A stretch of 64,000 nt of DNA from Agathobaculum sp. NTUH-O15-33 (GCF_033193315.1 NZ_CP136187.1:558001-622000); one strand, 5' to 3'; positions 8,405 through 17,497 are shown, counted from the stretch's first letter. Numbers and translations are program-made. The notes: generated by a model from the sequence alone, not told the origin.

Positions 8405-8710
8405 ATGGCGTTACCTGATGGGCTGCTGGAAGCCGCCCGGAACTACTTAGATATCACGTGGGATGATCCGGACGGCGATAAAAAGCTGTCCGGAATCATT
8501 GAACGTGGTACGAAATACCTAAATAAAGTTGCGGGCGCGGAACTTGACTACACGGTCGAGGACGCGCCCCGCGCACTTTTATTAGATTATGTCCGTTATG
8601 TACGGGCCGAAGCGCTGGACGAGTTTCAGACGAATTACCTGCACGAACTTCTTACCCTGCAAATCGGGGAGGTGAAGCGCATTGATTCAAAACAAGAAGC
8701 AAACATTTAA
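8405..8710 (+). CDS. Head-tail connector, gp6-like, 101 aa
   Basis: A short helical protein (LLEAARNYLDITWDD, LSGIIERGTKYLNKVAG, ALLLDYVRYVRAEALDEF) matching the phage gp6-like DNA-packaging connector family that sits under the portal. RBS AGGGGGCGGGTC. It overlaps the next gene by 29 bases in another frame. Confidence 0.85.
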   Translation: MALPDGLLEAARNYLDITWDDPDGDKKLSGIIERGTKYLNKVAGAELDYTVEDAPRALLLDYVRYVRAEALDEFQTNYLHELLTLQIGEVKRIDSKQEANI

Positions 8711-9029
8711 CGATGGGATTGTAAAAGTCTACGCAGTGGACGACCAAGATCGGTTAACGCTTAAAGAAACGCTGCGTTTTCACCGGAGGACAGTCGGAAT
8801 CAAACGATACTATACGGCAATGCAAGTAAGCCAAAAGGTAGACGCGGTGTTGCGCTGCCCGTTTAGGGATTCCGTGGCCGCGCTGGATATGGCGTTAATC
8901 GGCGATGTACAGTACAGGATCGATTTTGTGCAGTATCCGGAAGATGCGGCTCCGCCGGTCATGGATTTAACGTTACAAAAGATCGGCGCGTTTTATGATA
9001 TGGAGGTGCCGAATGAGAGTACCACTTGA
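8682..9029 (+). CDS. Head closure / head-tail adaptor protein, 115 aa
   Basis: TTG start after GGGGAGGTGAAGC. A beta-rich small protein (VDAVLRCPFRDSV, AALDMALIGDVQYRID, YPEDAAPPVMDLTLQKI) in the position of the SPP1 gp16-like stopper. It should close the connector after DNA packaging. Identification rests mainly on size, fold-like pattern and position. Confidence 0.7.
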   Translation: MIQNKKQTFNDGIVKVYAVDDQDRLTLKETLRFHRRTVGIKRYYTAMQVSQKVDAVLRCPFRDSVAALDMALIGDVQYRIDFVQYPEDAAPPVMDLTLQKIGAFYDMEVPNESTT

Positions 9030-9399
9030 TGAACTGGGGGATGCGGTAAACGAAGCGCTATCCGAGTATGCAGACGAGGTAGACGATGCATTAAAACGCG
9101 CGGTTGATAAGACGATGAAGGAGGCAGACGCGGAAATCCGTTCTAACATCACGTTTAGAAACCGAACAGGGGACTATGTAAAGGCCTTTGCCACTACGCC
9201 CGCTTCGATGCGGAAGGGGAAAGCGTATAATCGGACTTGGTATGTCAAAGCCCCGCACTATCGCCTTACGCACTTGTTAGAGAACGGGCATCTGAACAGG
9301 GACGGAAGCCGCGCCCGCGCCTTTCCACATATTCGGTATGGAGCAAAGCTCGCAGAGAAAAACCTCGCGCCGAACTTTAAAAAGGAGTTATCCAAATGA
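9013..9399 (+). CDS. HK97 gp10-like tail completion protein, 128 aa
   Basis: The ATG at 9013 follows GGAGGTGCCGA; the frame is open to 8995 but this start is better placed. The sequence has the gp10 signature: a helical N-terminus with TMKEADAEIRSN, then RNRTGDYVKAFATTPA, and YRLTHLLENGHLNRDG with the conserved LLExGH motif. It takes part in joining head and tail. The end overlaps the next gene by 4 bases. Confidence 0.88.
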   Translation: MRVPLDELGDAVNEALSEYADEVDDALKRAVDKTMKEADAEIRSNITFRNRTGDYVKAFATTPASMRKGKAYNRTWYVKAPHYRLTHLLENGHLNRDGSRARAFPHIRYGAKLAEKNLAPNFKKELSK

Positions 9400-9719
9400 C
9401 AGAGAAGAAAATCCGCGAGCTGCTGGAATCTACAGGAATCACAACCGGCAGGGGACATTTTACTACCCCTAAGAAACTGCCGTATATGGTCTATATGGTT
9501 TCTGATAGCCCGCCGGTAGCCAGTGACTATGAAACCGTGGGCCGAATGCCGCACTACCGCGTGGAGTTTTACGCAACGCGAAAAGATGAAAAGGCTGAAA
9601 GAAAAATCGAGCAAGCGCTTGAGGGCGCGGGGGTCGTGCTAGAAAAATATGAGGTCGAAATCCCGGAACAAAGGATGATAGAAACGATCTATGAATTTGA
9701 CACTTTAGAGGTGAAATAA
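9396..9719 (+). CDS. Tail terminator-like protein, 107 aa
   Basis: Small protein between the gp10-like gene and the tail tube, the slot of the tail terminator that caps the tube. The pattern PYMVYMVSDSPPVASDYETVGRMPHYRVEFYATRKDEKAERKIEQAL, with a terminal IYEFDTLEVK, fits that family in Clostridial phages. Assignment is by gene order and size. Confidence 0.65.
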   Translation: MTEKKIRELLESTGITTGRGHFTTPKKLPYMVYMVSDSPPVASDYETVGRMPHYRVEFYATRKDEKAERKIEQALEGAGVVLEKYEVEIPEQRMIETIYEFDTLEVK

Positions 9720-10274
9720 ATGTCTGATAAAAAGAAATTTGTGCTGGGTTCCGGCGAACTATTTGCGCTGGAATACACCGGCGCAATCCCAAGCGACGAG
9801 ATTATTGAGACCGAGGAAAACCGACTGGGCCTGATCTCTGGCGGCGCTACCATCGAGTACAAGCCGAACTTTTACACGGTTGAGGACGATATTGGGCTGT
9901 GCAAGGAACCCATCCTAACGTCCGAGGCGTTGACGCTGAAAACCGGCGTTATGACACCGGACATGTCCTTTGTTGACAAGGCCGCACCGACCGTGAAAAC
10001 AACGACCGCCGCGAATACCAAGACAACGAAGATCGGAGGGCTGAAAAACGCGGACGGGAAGAAGTATCTAGTGCGTTTTAAACATGTGCCTGCCGCGAAC
10101 CCTGATTACAATTTGAGATTTACCATGATCGGCGTAAACCAGAGTGGGTTCTCGCTGGGCATGGTAAAGGACAAGGAAGTAATCGTAGATATGGAGTTTG
10201 CCGCAACCCCGATGGACAATACCGGAGCGCTTGGCCGGTTCGATGAACCTGCGGCTTTGGAAGGAGGGGCCTAA
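9720..10274 (+). CDS. Major tail tube protein, 184 aa
   Basis: A beta-rich protein with no cysteine-rich or membrane segments, directly before the tail chaperone genes. The RBS is AGAGGTGAAATAA and it ends in LEGGA. It should polymerise into the tail tube around the tape measure. No second Ig-like domain is present. Confidence 0.85.
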   Translation: MSDKKKFVLGSGELFALEYTGAIPSDEIIETEENRLGLISGGATIEYKPNFYTVEDDIGLCKEPILTSEALTLKTGVMTPDMSFVDKAAPTVKTTTAANTKTTKIGGLKNADGKKYLVRFKHVPAANPDYNLRFTMIGVNQSGFSLGMVKDKEVIVDMEFAATPMDNTGALGRFDEPAALEGGA

Positions 10275-10579
10275 TGTACGACCTAACAGCGGTGCGCCGC
10301 CGTTACTTTAAGGTCAAGCTTTCCAACGGTCGCGTAATCGACCTTGAGCCGCCAAAACTGAAAACGCTGAATCGGCTGGTGCACGTGGCTAAAGGCGGGC
10401 AGGAACCGGAAGAGCTTGATGAAACATTTGAACTATTTTCGAGGCTTTTGAGCAAGAATAAACAGCACTACCGTATCTGCGCCGCACAGGTGGAGGAATG
10501 GTTTGACTGGGATGAAATGATCGGAATCCTTACGGAATTTTTCGGTTGGCTGAATCAGGAGAAACGCGACCCAAACTGA
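10274..10579 (+). CDS. Tail assembly chaperone G, with -1 frameshift signal at its end
   Basis: The first of two overlapping frames before the tape measure gene. Its last codons read GAC CCA AAC TGA, which creates the heptamer C CCA AAC at 10570 to 10576 immediately before the stop. A -1 slip there joins it to the downstream frame, as in the lambda gpG/gpGT arrangement. Product G is 101 aa; the fusion would be about 189 aa. Both forms recruit tail tube protein to the tape measure. Confidence 0.85.
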   Translation: MYDLTAVRRRYFKVKLSNGRVIDLEPPKLKTLNRLVHVAKGGQEPEELDETFELFSRLLSKNKQHYRICAAQVEEWFDWDEMIGILTEFFGWLNQEKRDPN

Positions 10580-10842
10580 CAATCCCGTATTGTCCGGGAG
10601 AAAATGACGATGCGGGAGAAATGGAACCGATCAATACACTAGACTGTAAGTTTGTAGCGGATTATGCAGGACTCACACTTTCCGATGTTGAGAACTTATC
10701 AGTCCTTGAATTTTGGCTGCTGCTGCATGATGCGGTGACGTACCGACTAAGCGAAACCAAGGAGGGACGCGAGTATCTTGAAAAAAGCACTAGGTTAAGG
10801 CAGACACAACCTAACTTGGATAAATTAAGAAAAATACATTGA
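10546..10842 (+). CDS. Tail assembly chaperone T part, reached by -1 frameshift
   Basis: This open frame lies -1 relative to the preceding gene and contains the stretch FVADYAGLTLSDVENLSVLEFWLLLHDAV and TKEGREYLEKSTRLRQTQP, typical of the T portion in Clostridial siphophages. It has no ribosome binding site of its own. The usable part starts with CTG at 10576 after the slip site. The stop codon TGA at 10840 overlaps the -35 box of the next gene's promoter. Confidence 0.82.
   Translation: MAESGETRPKLTIPYCPGENDDAGEMEPINTLDCKFVADYAGLTLSDVENLSVLEFWLLLHDAVTYRLSETKEGREYLEKSTRLRQTQPNLDKLRKIH
10570..10576 (+). promoter_or_regulatory. Programmed -1 ribosomal frameshift site CCCAAAC
   Basis: The heptamer fits X XXY YYZ in the zero frame (GAC CCA AAC) and is followed directly by the zero-frame stop TGA. 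Decoding continues as CTG ACA ATC in the T frame. Confidence 0.85.
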
Positions 10843-10867
10843 AAAGCCTCCCCCTTTTAGATATAAT
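10839..10867 (+). promoter_or_regulatory. Sigma-A promoter of the second moron
   Basis: TTGAAA (10839 to 10844), 17-base spacer, TATAAT (10862 to 10867), inside an otherwise tightly packed tail operon. The -35 box overlaps the stop of the upstream chaperone gene. Confidence 0.85.
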
Positions 10868-10895
10868 AATTCCAATAGAGGGGAGAGCGATATTT

Positions 10896-11468
10896 ATGGA
10901 AGAAGAAAAAACACCGAATAAGAAGAAACTGGTCGATCGGATATTTAAGCCTGTAATGATTATATGCGCGATCATTATTGTTTGTAGCATTATTGCACTA
11001 AAGCTTTCGACTTGGAACGATGCGCGCAGGATAGAAAATATCATGCAGAATGGCACGACAGAACAAAAAATACAAGTTATCTTCACGGAACACTTTGAAA
11101 AGGACTATGACCTAGTTAATAGCTCGTTTGATGAAGAGTTCAAGGTAGCGGAGCTGACCCTTAGAGAGAAGTACGAAAGCACAATAGATTATTCAGTTAA
11201 AAATGCCGCAGTTGCATTTATAGGATTAGCAAAATACCTGTTCCAAATTGAAGGAATTGAAAGTATTTCAGTTGACTTTAATTACACATTCCTAGACGAA
11301 TACGGGAATGAGAGCGAAAAACCCGGTATTTTATCGGGAACAACAAAAGAAGAAATGAGCGATGTGAACTACGATAACTTCCCCAATATGGTGTGGGATG
11401 ATTACACAAAGCTTGAGAAAGTTGCACGGTTTATCGTGTCCCCGGCACTAAAAAAAGCATCGGAATAG
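10896..11468 (+). CDS. Moron-encoded membrane-anchored protein, 190 aa
   Basis: The ATG at 10896 follows GGGGAGAG. Charged N-terminus (EEEKTPNKKKLVDRIFKP), one strongly hydrophobic segment (VMIICAIIIVCSIIALKL, about residues 25 to 42), then about 145 residues of charged soluble domain that should face outside. No family is recognised. It interrupts the conserved order tail chaperone to tape measure and has its own promoter and terminator. It is more AT-rich than its neighbours. A superinfection-exclusion or lysogenic-conversion role is plausible but inferred only from this setting. Confidence 0.75.
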   Translation: MEEEKTPNKKKLVDRIFKPVMIICAIIIVCSIIALKLSTWNDARRIENIMQNGTTEQKIQVIFTEHFEKDYDLVNSSFDEEFKVAELTLREKYESTIDYSVKNAAVAFIGLAKYLFQIEGIESISVDFNYTFLDEYGNESEKPGILSGTTKEEMSDVNYDNFPNMVWDDYTKLEKVARFIVSPALKKASE

Positions 11469-11475
11469 CACAAAT

Positions 11476-11510
11476 AAAACCACCTTGTTTTACAGGGTGG
11501 TTTTATTATG
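11476..11510 (+). terminator. Terminator of the second moron
   Basis: AAAACCACC pairs with GGGTGGTTTT, followed by ATTATG. It shares the stem and the ATTATG tail with the terminator at 2740 to 2775. Confidence 0.85.
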
Positions 11511-11526
11511 CTTGATTGTGGAGTAG

Positions 11527-13371
11527 GTGATAGAAATAGCTACTAAAATACAAGGAATCACTGTTGAGATTGGCGGCGAAACAAAAGAATTTAACAAAGC
11601 GGTGCAGGATGCCGGGAAACAGACGCGCACCTTGCAAAACGAGCTGCGCGAGGTGGAAAAGGCATTAAAGCTTGACCCCACCAACATAGACCTTTTGCGG
11701 CAGCGGCAAACCCTGCTAGGTCAGTCGGTTGATACCACCAGATCAAAACTGCAAGCGCTACAACAGGCGCAAGAAAAGATGTCGAAAGCTAACGCCGCTA
11801 ATGCTGACTGGGAAGCCGCATATGCGCCGCTGGGTAAAGCGATTGACGAAACACAAACCGCGCTGAAAAAACTCATGCGCCAACAAAACGATGTGGAGGA
11901 TGCTTTTTCAAACGGCGAGATCAGCGCGAGCGAGTACAAAAACTTTTACAAAGAATTGTACAAACTCGAACTAAAATCAAAGGATTTGATAGCGCAAAAG
12001 AAAAAGCTGGACGCGCGGTTTTCTGATGGGCATATAAGCGATGCGGATTATCGCAAATTTCAACGCGAGCTATCAAAAAGCGAGAAAGAGTTAGAAGGAC
12101 TTGAAAAGGAATTTAAAAGTGCCGACGCATCTGCGGGAAGATTTGGCGCTGTCATGGGAGAGGTTGGGGATAAGGCAAAAAAACTAAGCGAAAAGTTTAA
12201 AGGGGTATCAACTGCCGCTGCTGGATTAATTGGTTCGGCTGTTGCGGCAGTAGAGGGGACCCGCGATCTACGCCTTAATCTTAGTGTTCTGGAGGAGAAC
12301 GCGCGACAGGCTGGTGTAAGCCTTGACACGACGAGTGCGGCAATGGAAACACTGAGCGGAATATCTGATGAAACAGATTCAAACGTTGAAACATTGTCTA
12401 ACCTGCTTGCTGCTGGCGTAAAAGATAACCAAATGCAAAAGGCGATTGAAAATGTCGCCGGAGCCTATATCAAATTCAAAGACACGCTAAAAATGGAATC
12501 TCTGGCTGATAGCTTGCAAGAATCATTAGCCACTGGCACAGCTACGGGCCAGTTTGCAGAATGGCTTGACCGCGTTGGGGTTGGCGTTGATGCTTTTAAC
12601 GCGCGGCTACAAGAATCGTTTACATACAGCGATCGGCTTGACCTTGCGTTAGCAACGATGGCATCGGCGGGAATGGAAGATGTTTATCAGTCGTACCTTA
12701 AAAATAATCAAGAATCCACGGCATACAACGTGAATATGTTTCAGTTTCAAGTTACGATTTCGCGGTTAGCGGACGCGGTGCTGCCTCTAGTCAACGATGC
12801 GTTAGGGCAACTGCTGGAAATCATAAGCGGGCTTGTATCTTGGTTTTCTGGTTTGGACGAGAAAACAAAGCGTTTCATAGCGACAGCGATAACGGTTGTG
12901 GCTGTAATATCGCCGCTATTAAGCCTTCTGGGCGCGCTGGGAGGAATAATGAATAAAAACACGCTTATTATTTTAGGTGTTGTAGCGGCGCTTGCTCTTT
13001 TGGCTGGTGCCATTGCGGTCATTATGGGTAAGGGGGATCAAATGACAGAAGCTGCACGGGGAATAGGAAATGCAGTTAGTGGGATTGCGTCGGGGAATAA
13101 TATACCGCAATACGCCAGCGGCACCAAAAGTCACCCCGGCGGCCTTGCCCTTGTGGGAGAGAAAGGCGCGGAACTGTTGGAACTGCCGCGCGGCTCGCGG
13201 GTCTATTCCAACCGAGAGACCCGGCAAATGCTTGGAGAGGGCGCGGCGGGTGCGTCGACCGAAATCTATCATATCAATATAACGGTGGATCATCTGAACG
13301 ATATCCAGCAAATTATTAAAATGACCAAGGATGCGCGCCGTATGGAACGCATGGGGAAGGTGAATGCCTGA
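11527..13371 (+). CDS. Tape measure protein, 614 aa
   Basis: The N-terminal about 230 residues are long coiled coil (GGETKEFNKAVQDAGKQTRTL, ELREVEKALKLDPTNIDLL). The middle holds a helical region and two hydrophobic segments at about residues 450 to 500. The C-terminus carries YASGTKSHPGGLALVGEKGAE, a motif seen in many Firmicute tape measures. Short for the family, predicting a short tail. GTG start after TGGAG; the start is somewhat uncertain. Confidence 0.9.
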   Translation: MIEIATKIQGITVEIGGETKEFNKAVQDAGKQTRTLQNELREVEKALKLDPTNIDLLRQRQTLLGQSVDTTRSKLQALQQAQEKMSKANAANADWEAAYAPLGKAIDETQTALKKLMRQQNDVEDAFSNGEISASEYKNFYKELYKLELKSKDLIAQKKKLDARFSDGHISDADYRKFQRELSKSEKELEGLEKEFKSADASAGRFGAVMGEVGDKAKKLSEKFKGVSTAAAGLIGSAVAAVEGTRDLRLNLSVLEENARQAGVSLDTTSAAMETLSGISDETDSNVETLSNLLAAGVKDNQMQKAIENVAGAYIKFKDTLKMESLADSLQESLATGTATGQFAEWLDRVGVGVDAFNARLQESFTYSDRLDLALATMASAGMEDVYQSYLKNNQESTAYNVNMFQFQVTISRLADAVLPLVNDALGQLLEIISGLVSWFSGLDEKTKRFIATAITVVAVISPLLSLLGALGGIMNKNTLIILGVVAALALLAGAIAVIMGKGDQMTEAARGIGNAVSGIASGNNIPQYASGTKSHPGGLALVGEKGAELLELPRGSRVYSNRETRQMLGEGAAGASTEIYHINITVDHLNDIQQIIKMTKDARRMERMGKVNA

Positions 13372-15356
13372 TGGCGTTGATGTACCGTGAAAAAACGGTT
13401 TGGCGATTAAAAGCGATAGAAACCGGCGTGTCAAATGTAAGATACAATCACGCCATGCGGTGGCGCTGTGATGCGTACAAGATCAGCGCGGGTTCGTTGC
13501 AAGTATCATATAAGCCGAACGGACAGTACTTTGTGGTGCCGGTTACGCCTAGTTCGGAAGCGTATGCGAATATAGTAATTGGTCGTCAGGAAATAAGGCA
13601 GTCGTCTTCGGGTGCGACAATCTATGATATACACGAAATGTACAGTTTCCAAGGAACTGTAGATGCATCGGAAGGGTACTACACATCGCTAATTTGTATG
13701 CCTAGCGATATGATTGCAGAATGCCTTGAACTGTCGCAGTACTTTTTAGTTATTGACAACGTAAGCAAAAGAACAGACGTGTATTTTGTAGTGGAGTATC
13801 AAATTGATACCCCGTTACAGGTAACGGATATCACGGTAGACACGACGACCACTGACGGAGTAATCACGGTAGCATGGAAAACGCAATCGCAAACAGCGTT
13901 TGCAATGCAAATATTGGACAGCGCAGGAGCCATTGTTTACGACGTTGAGCAAGAAGAAGCCGAGGATATGCAACACGTTTTAGCTGCGCGCCTACTAGGT
14001 ACAGGGAATTATAAAATACGTGTTAAAACGGCAACGTTTGTTACGACACAGCGCGACGTAGCGTTTGCGCACTTTTCGGACATGGACGGGTACTATCCCG
14101 GAACGATATCGGAATGGGCCGAGCGTGATATCTACCTTGCGCGAAAACATGCCGAGATCGTATCATTCGAGCCTGACGGCGTGGCACAACGTCGGGAACA
14201 GGATATTAGAGCCTATTGGACGAGCAACAACCAGCACGGCTATTCACTGCTTGTTAAGCAAAACGGCAATGTGCTGCGGACGTATGCGGGACGCACCGAT
14301 ACCGCTATCACAATACCGGCGAACACGCTGGCGCGAGGGTTGACGGAGCTTGAATTGACATTAAGTTATGTACCGGACTGGGGAACGGAGGCGGATACGG
14401 TGTATACCACAAAAACAATTACATTTGATGCTTACGGCACGCCGCCGGCGCCGGTACTGACTATCGCGGGAACGGTTAACACCGCATTTCCTACAGTCAC
14501 ATGGACGGCGGAAGATCAATACAATTTTCGGCTGCAAGTTCTATCTGGCGGTACGGAAATACAAGATACTGGCGAGGTTCCGAGTGAGCAACGACAATAT
14601 CAACTGATAGACCCGCTACCCAACGGTACATATCTGTTACGACTGACGGTGCGCAACGAATACGGCCTATATTCGCCTACGGCAGAAAAAACGATAACAG
14701 TGTCATATGTGCTTCCACAAAAGCCGGTGATTTATTGCGCGGGAGATACGCGGGCGGGCGCTATCAACGTTCGCGTATTTAATGCGGCGCAGGGGAATTT
14801 CGATCATTGCGATTTATTCCGCCGAGCTGCTGGCGGTGACTGGGTGCGTGTGCTGGCCGGTCAACCCAAGTCATTTACTTGGGACGATTACGCTGTTGCA
14901 TCCGGGGAAAAGTACGAATACCGCGCACGGGCGATCAGTAACACATCGGGATATCAAGACGGCGATGCGGGCAGCGCTTCGGTGGACGTGACCGGGACAG
15001 AACTATTTGAACCGGATGCGCCAGCGGAGCGTATTATTTTGCGGTTAGAACCGGAGCGCACCGAGACCCCTAGACGGGGAGTGTATTTAATGGAATATGC
15101 GGGAGCAAACGCGCCGTCCGTTGAGTATGGAGAAGATCGCTATTCTACCGTGTCTGCGTCTTTTTACGCAACACGAAAAGATGCCGAGCAGTTAAAAAAA
15201 TTGTATTTCGATGCGGCAACATTGATTTATAGGGACAATCGCGGGAGATTGTTTTATGGTTGCTTGAGCGGAGAACCGCAAATTAAAGATGATGCCTACG
15301 GGTGGTGTAAGGTTTCTTTCCTGTTCACCGAAACAAGGCATGCGGAGGGCGTATGA
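13371..15356 (+). CDS. Distal tail protein with Ig/FN3-like repeats, 661 aa
   Basis: The protein starts with a tail-associated domain and continues with three or four beta-sandwich repeats of the fibronectin III style (PLQVTDITVDTTTTDGVITVAWK, PPAPVLTIAGTVNTAFPTVTW, then LPQKPVIYCAGDTRAGAINVRV). The last about 120 residues form another domain. Position right after the tape measure suggests the distal tail or tail-tip component carrying carbohydrate-binding decorations. The ATG overlaps the tape measure stop. Confidence 0.78.
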   Translation: MALMYREKTVWRLKAIETGVSNVRYNHAMRWRCDAYKISAGSLQVSYKPNGQYFVVPVTPSSEAYANIVIGRQEIRQSSSGATIYDIHEMYSFQGTVDASEGYYTSLICMPSDMIAECLELSQYFLVIDNVSKRTDVYFVVEYQIDTPLQVTDITVDTTTTDGVITVAWKTQSQTAFAMQILDSAGAIVYDVEQEEAEDMQHVLAARLLGTGNYKIRVKTATFVTTQRDVAFAHFSDMDGYYPGTISEWAERDIYLARKHAEIVSFEPDGVAQRREQDIRAYWTSNNQHGYSLLVKQNGNVLRTYAGRTDTAITIPANTLARGLTELELTLSYVPDWGTEADTVYTTKTITFDAYGTPPAPVLTIAGTVNTAFPTVTWTAEDQYNFRLQVLSGGTEIQDTGEVPSEQRQYQLIDPLPNGTYLLRLTVRNEYGLYSPTAEKTITVSYVLPQKPVIYCAGDTRAGAINVRVFNAAQGNFDHCDLFRRAAGGDWVRVLAGQPKSFTWDDYAVASGEKYEYRARAISNTSGYQDGDAGSASVDVTGTELFEPDAPAERIILRLEPERTETPRRGVYLMEYAGANAPSVEYGEDRYSTVSASFYATRKDAEQLKKLYFDAATLIYRDNRGRLFYGCLSGEPQIKDDAYGWCKVSFLFTETRHAEGV

Positions 15357-16408
15357 CGGACTTTGAGTTTTTGTCACAAAGGGGGCGGACAGTATCGTAC
15401 CGGTATGAATTGCTTGACAAGTCGGACATGTACCGGCGCGACCTGACAACGGTCATTAACTGCACAATCACTTATGATGCAGAAAGCGACCTAAAGGTAT
15501 CGGCCAACATCGAAATGGGAGACGATCAGGATGTTGACTACGCAAACGATCGTATTCGCGTAGTGTGTGTTGTTCAGTGCGGCGGGGAACGCCGGGAGTA
15601 TCCGTTGTGGACGTTTCTTCTTTCTTCTCCGGCCCGAGAATCTGACGGGACGGTGGCCGAGAGAAATATTGAAGCGTACAGCAAATTGCAGGTTTATGCC
15701 GACGACAAGGTGGAGAGCCGCCACATCGTCACACGCGGAACAAACGTGGTAAACGAGGTAATCCGTTTGCTTGGAGTAAAGACATACCGCCTACCTGCGA
15801 GCGGACTGACATTGGCGACAGACAGCGAATGGGAGATCGGTACGCCAAAACTAGAGATTATCAACGGATTGTTGGAAACGATCAATTATACCAGTTTGCG
15901 CGTTGCTGCGGACGGATATTTTGAAGCAGAACCGTATGTGCTTCCGGCAGACCGAACTGTTGATTTTGCGTACATTGACGACGGTGTGAACCTGTTAGGC
16001 CGCAGCGTTGTTGACGATTTCGATCTGTTTTCCGTGCCCAACGTGTTCGTACGGTACGTGGACAACCCTGATGCAGACCCGTTGCGGTCTGTGTACGTTA
16101 ACGACAACCCGCATTCTCCGTCGTCCACGATTGCACGGGGACGGCGAATCACGAGCTGTGAGCAAGTTAAGGACGTAGCCGACCAAGCGACGCTTGACGA
16201 CTTGACGCGACGAGCGGCTTCTACGGCATCACAGATTTATTCATCCGTCACGTTCACGACCGGAGCCATGCCGGTGCACGGATTTGCAAACATCATTCGC
16301 CTGCGGCACGGATTGCTGGATGGAAAATACGAAGAGATTTCGTGGGAGCTTCCGTGTCTGGCCGGTGAGCTGATGACCCACACGGCGCGGAAGGTGGTGC
16401 AAGTGTAA
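15353..16408 (+). CDS. Baseplate hub / tail-tip protein, 351 aa
   Basis: It overlaps the previous gene by 4 bases. The sequence pattern (DMYRRDLTTVINCTITYDAESDLKVSANIEM, YPLWTFLLSSPARE, EVIRLLGVKTYRLPASG) fits the gp27-like hub proteins that connect the tail tube to the tail tip in Clostridial siphophages. No peptidase domain is seen. Name given from order and pattern. Confidence 0.7.
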   Translation: MTDFEFLSQRGRTVSYRYELLDKSDMYRRDLTTVINCTITYDAESDLKVSANIEMGDDQDVDYANDRIRVVCVVQCGGERREYPLWTFLLSSPARESDGTVAERNIEAYSKLQVYADDKVESRHIVTRGTNVVNEVIRLLGVKTYRLPASGLTLATDSEWEIGTPKLEIINGLLETINYTSLRVAADGYFEAEPYVLPADRTVDFAYIDDGVNLLGRSVVDDFDLFSVPNVFVRYVDNPDADPLRSVYVNDNPHSPSSTIARGRRITSCEQVKDVADQATLDDLTRRAASTASQIYSSVTFTTGAMPVHGFANIIRLRHGLLDGKYEEISWELPCLAGELMTHTARKVVQV

Positions 16409-16596
16409 TGGACATCAAAACGGCGGTTGTGACTGGCGTGGAAGAAACAAAGGTAAAGGTCAGGTTTTCTGCCGACGAACAAGCGTCGTCCTTGTCCTAT
16501 TCGGTGCTTGCGAGCTGCACGCCGCGTATTGGCGACATGGCGCTGATGCTACGGACAAGTACAAGCTATATTTGCATAGGGACAGTGAAGAAATAG
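16408..16596 (+). CDS. Small baseplate protein, 62 aa
   Basis: It overlaps the hub gene by one base. The beta-rich sequence (KTAVVTGVEETKVKVRFSADEQ, YSVLASCTPRIGDMALML) looks like a single OB-type barrel, as in gp5-like hub partners. It lies between the hub and BppU genes. Function inferred from position. Confidence 0.65.
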   Translation: MDIKTAVVTGVEETKVKVRFSADEQASSLSYSVLASCTPRIGDMALMLRTSTSYICIGTVKK

Positions 16597-16606
16597 GAGG
16601 ACTGCT

Positions 16607-17497
16607 ATGCTGGTTGAAACACACAACATATTACTTGATGTGACCGACCCGCGCGTGCTGGATACCGCGCTGACGCTGGTACGAAACGATGTTAAAGCCA
16701 ACGTGCTGCATATACAACTTGCGGGCGTAGATGATTGGTCTAACGTTACGGGCATCATCAAGTATTTACGATCCGACGGGTCGTGCATTATAGATGATGT
16801 GGCGATCACAAGCGGGTATGTCGATCATGTTGTTCCGGTCGCCGCGCTGAATGTGGCGGGCGAGGTGCGGTGCGAGGTTGCGCTAATGCGCGATGGCGCG
16901 CGAGCCACAACAAACCAAATCATTTTCACCGTGCGCGCGGATATTGACAGCGACGGCGTGAAAGCTGATGATCGGTTCCCGGTGTTGGAAAAAGCACTGG
17001 AACAAATTAAAGAAATCGACAGCGTAGCGATACTGAATGCGGAAAAAGAACGCGGAACTGCCGAGCAACAACGCCAAGCCAACGAGGTGGAGCGTCAAAG
17101 GCAAGAAGAGCAGCGGGAGGCAGACCACGCCGAGATGCTGGTCTGGGAGCCATACGACCCGGAGACGCAATACCAGACAAACAACAAGGTATCGCTTAAC
17201 GGATCAAGCTACGCGTGCAAGGTGCCATGCCGGGGCATTATGCCGCCGGATGATAGGTGCTGGGTGCTGATCGCGGCGAGGGGAGATAAGGGCGAGCGGG
17301 GTAAGGATGGAAAGGTAGGCAAAACCGGAGAACAAGGGCCGCAAGGTTTGCGCGGCGATAGCGGCATCACAACGCCCGTAGACGGCTTTTACACGCTGTA
17401 CGTCAACGATGATGGAGACTTAATAGCGCGCTATCCTGCCAGCGCAGATGCGCCGCCGTTGTCGATTCGTGACGGCCTACTAATACTTACGGTCTAG
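16607..17497 (+). CDS. BppU-type upper baseplate protein with collagen-like segment, 296 aa
   Basis: Residues 1 to 115 match the BppU N-terminal domain (LDVTDPRVLDTALTLVRND, VANVTG-like turn, VPVAALNVAGEVRCEVALM). A charged coiled coil (NAEKERGTAEQQRQANEVERQ) follows, then a carbohydrate-binding-like piece (YDPETQYQTNNKVSLNGSSY). About nine Gly-X-Y triplets (GDKGERGKDGKVGKTGEQG) come next, then a C-terminal tip. It attaches receptor-binding proteins to the baseplate. RBS AGGAGGACTGCT. Confidence 0.88.
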   Translation: MLVETHNILLDVTDPRVLDTALTLVRNDVKANVLHIQLAGVDDWSNVTGIIKYLRSDGSCIIDDVAITSGYVDHVVPVAALNVAGEVRCEVALMRDGARATTNQIIFTVRADIDSDGVKADDRFPVLEKALEQIKEIDSVAILNAEKERGTAEQQRQANEVERQRQEEQREADHAEMLVWEPYDPETQYQTNNKVSLNGSSYACKVPCRGIMPPDDRCWVLIAARGDKGERGKDGKVGKTGEQGPQGLRGDSGITTPVDGFYTLYVNDDGDLIARYPASADAPPLSIRDGLLILTV

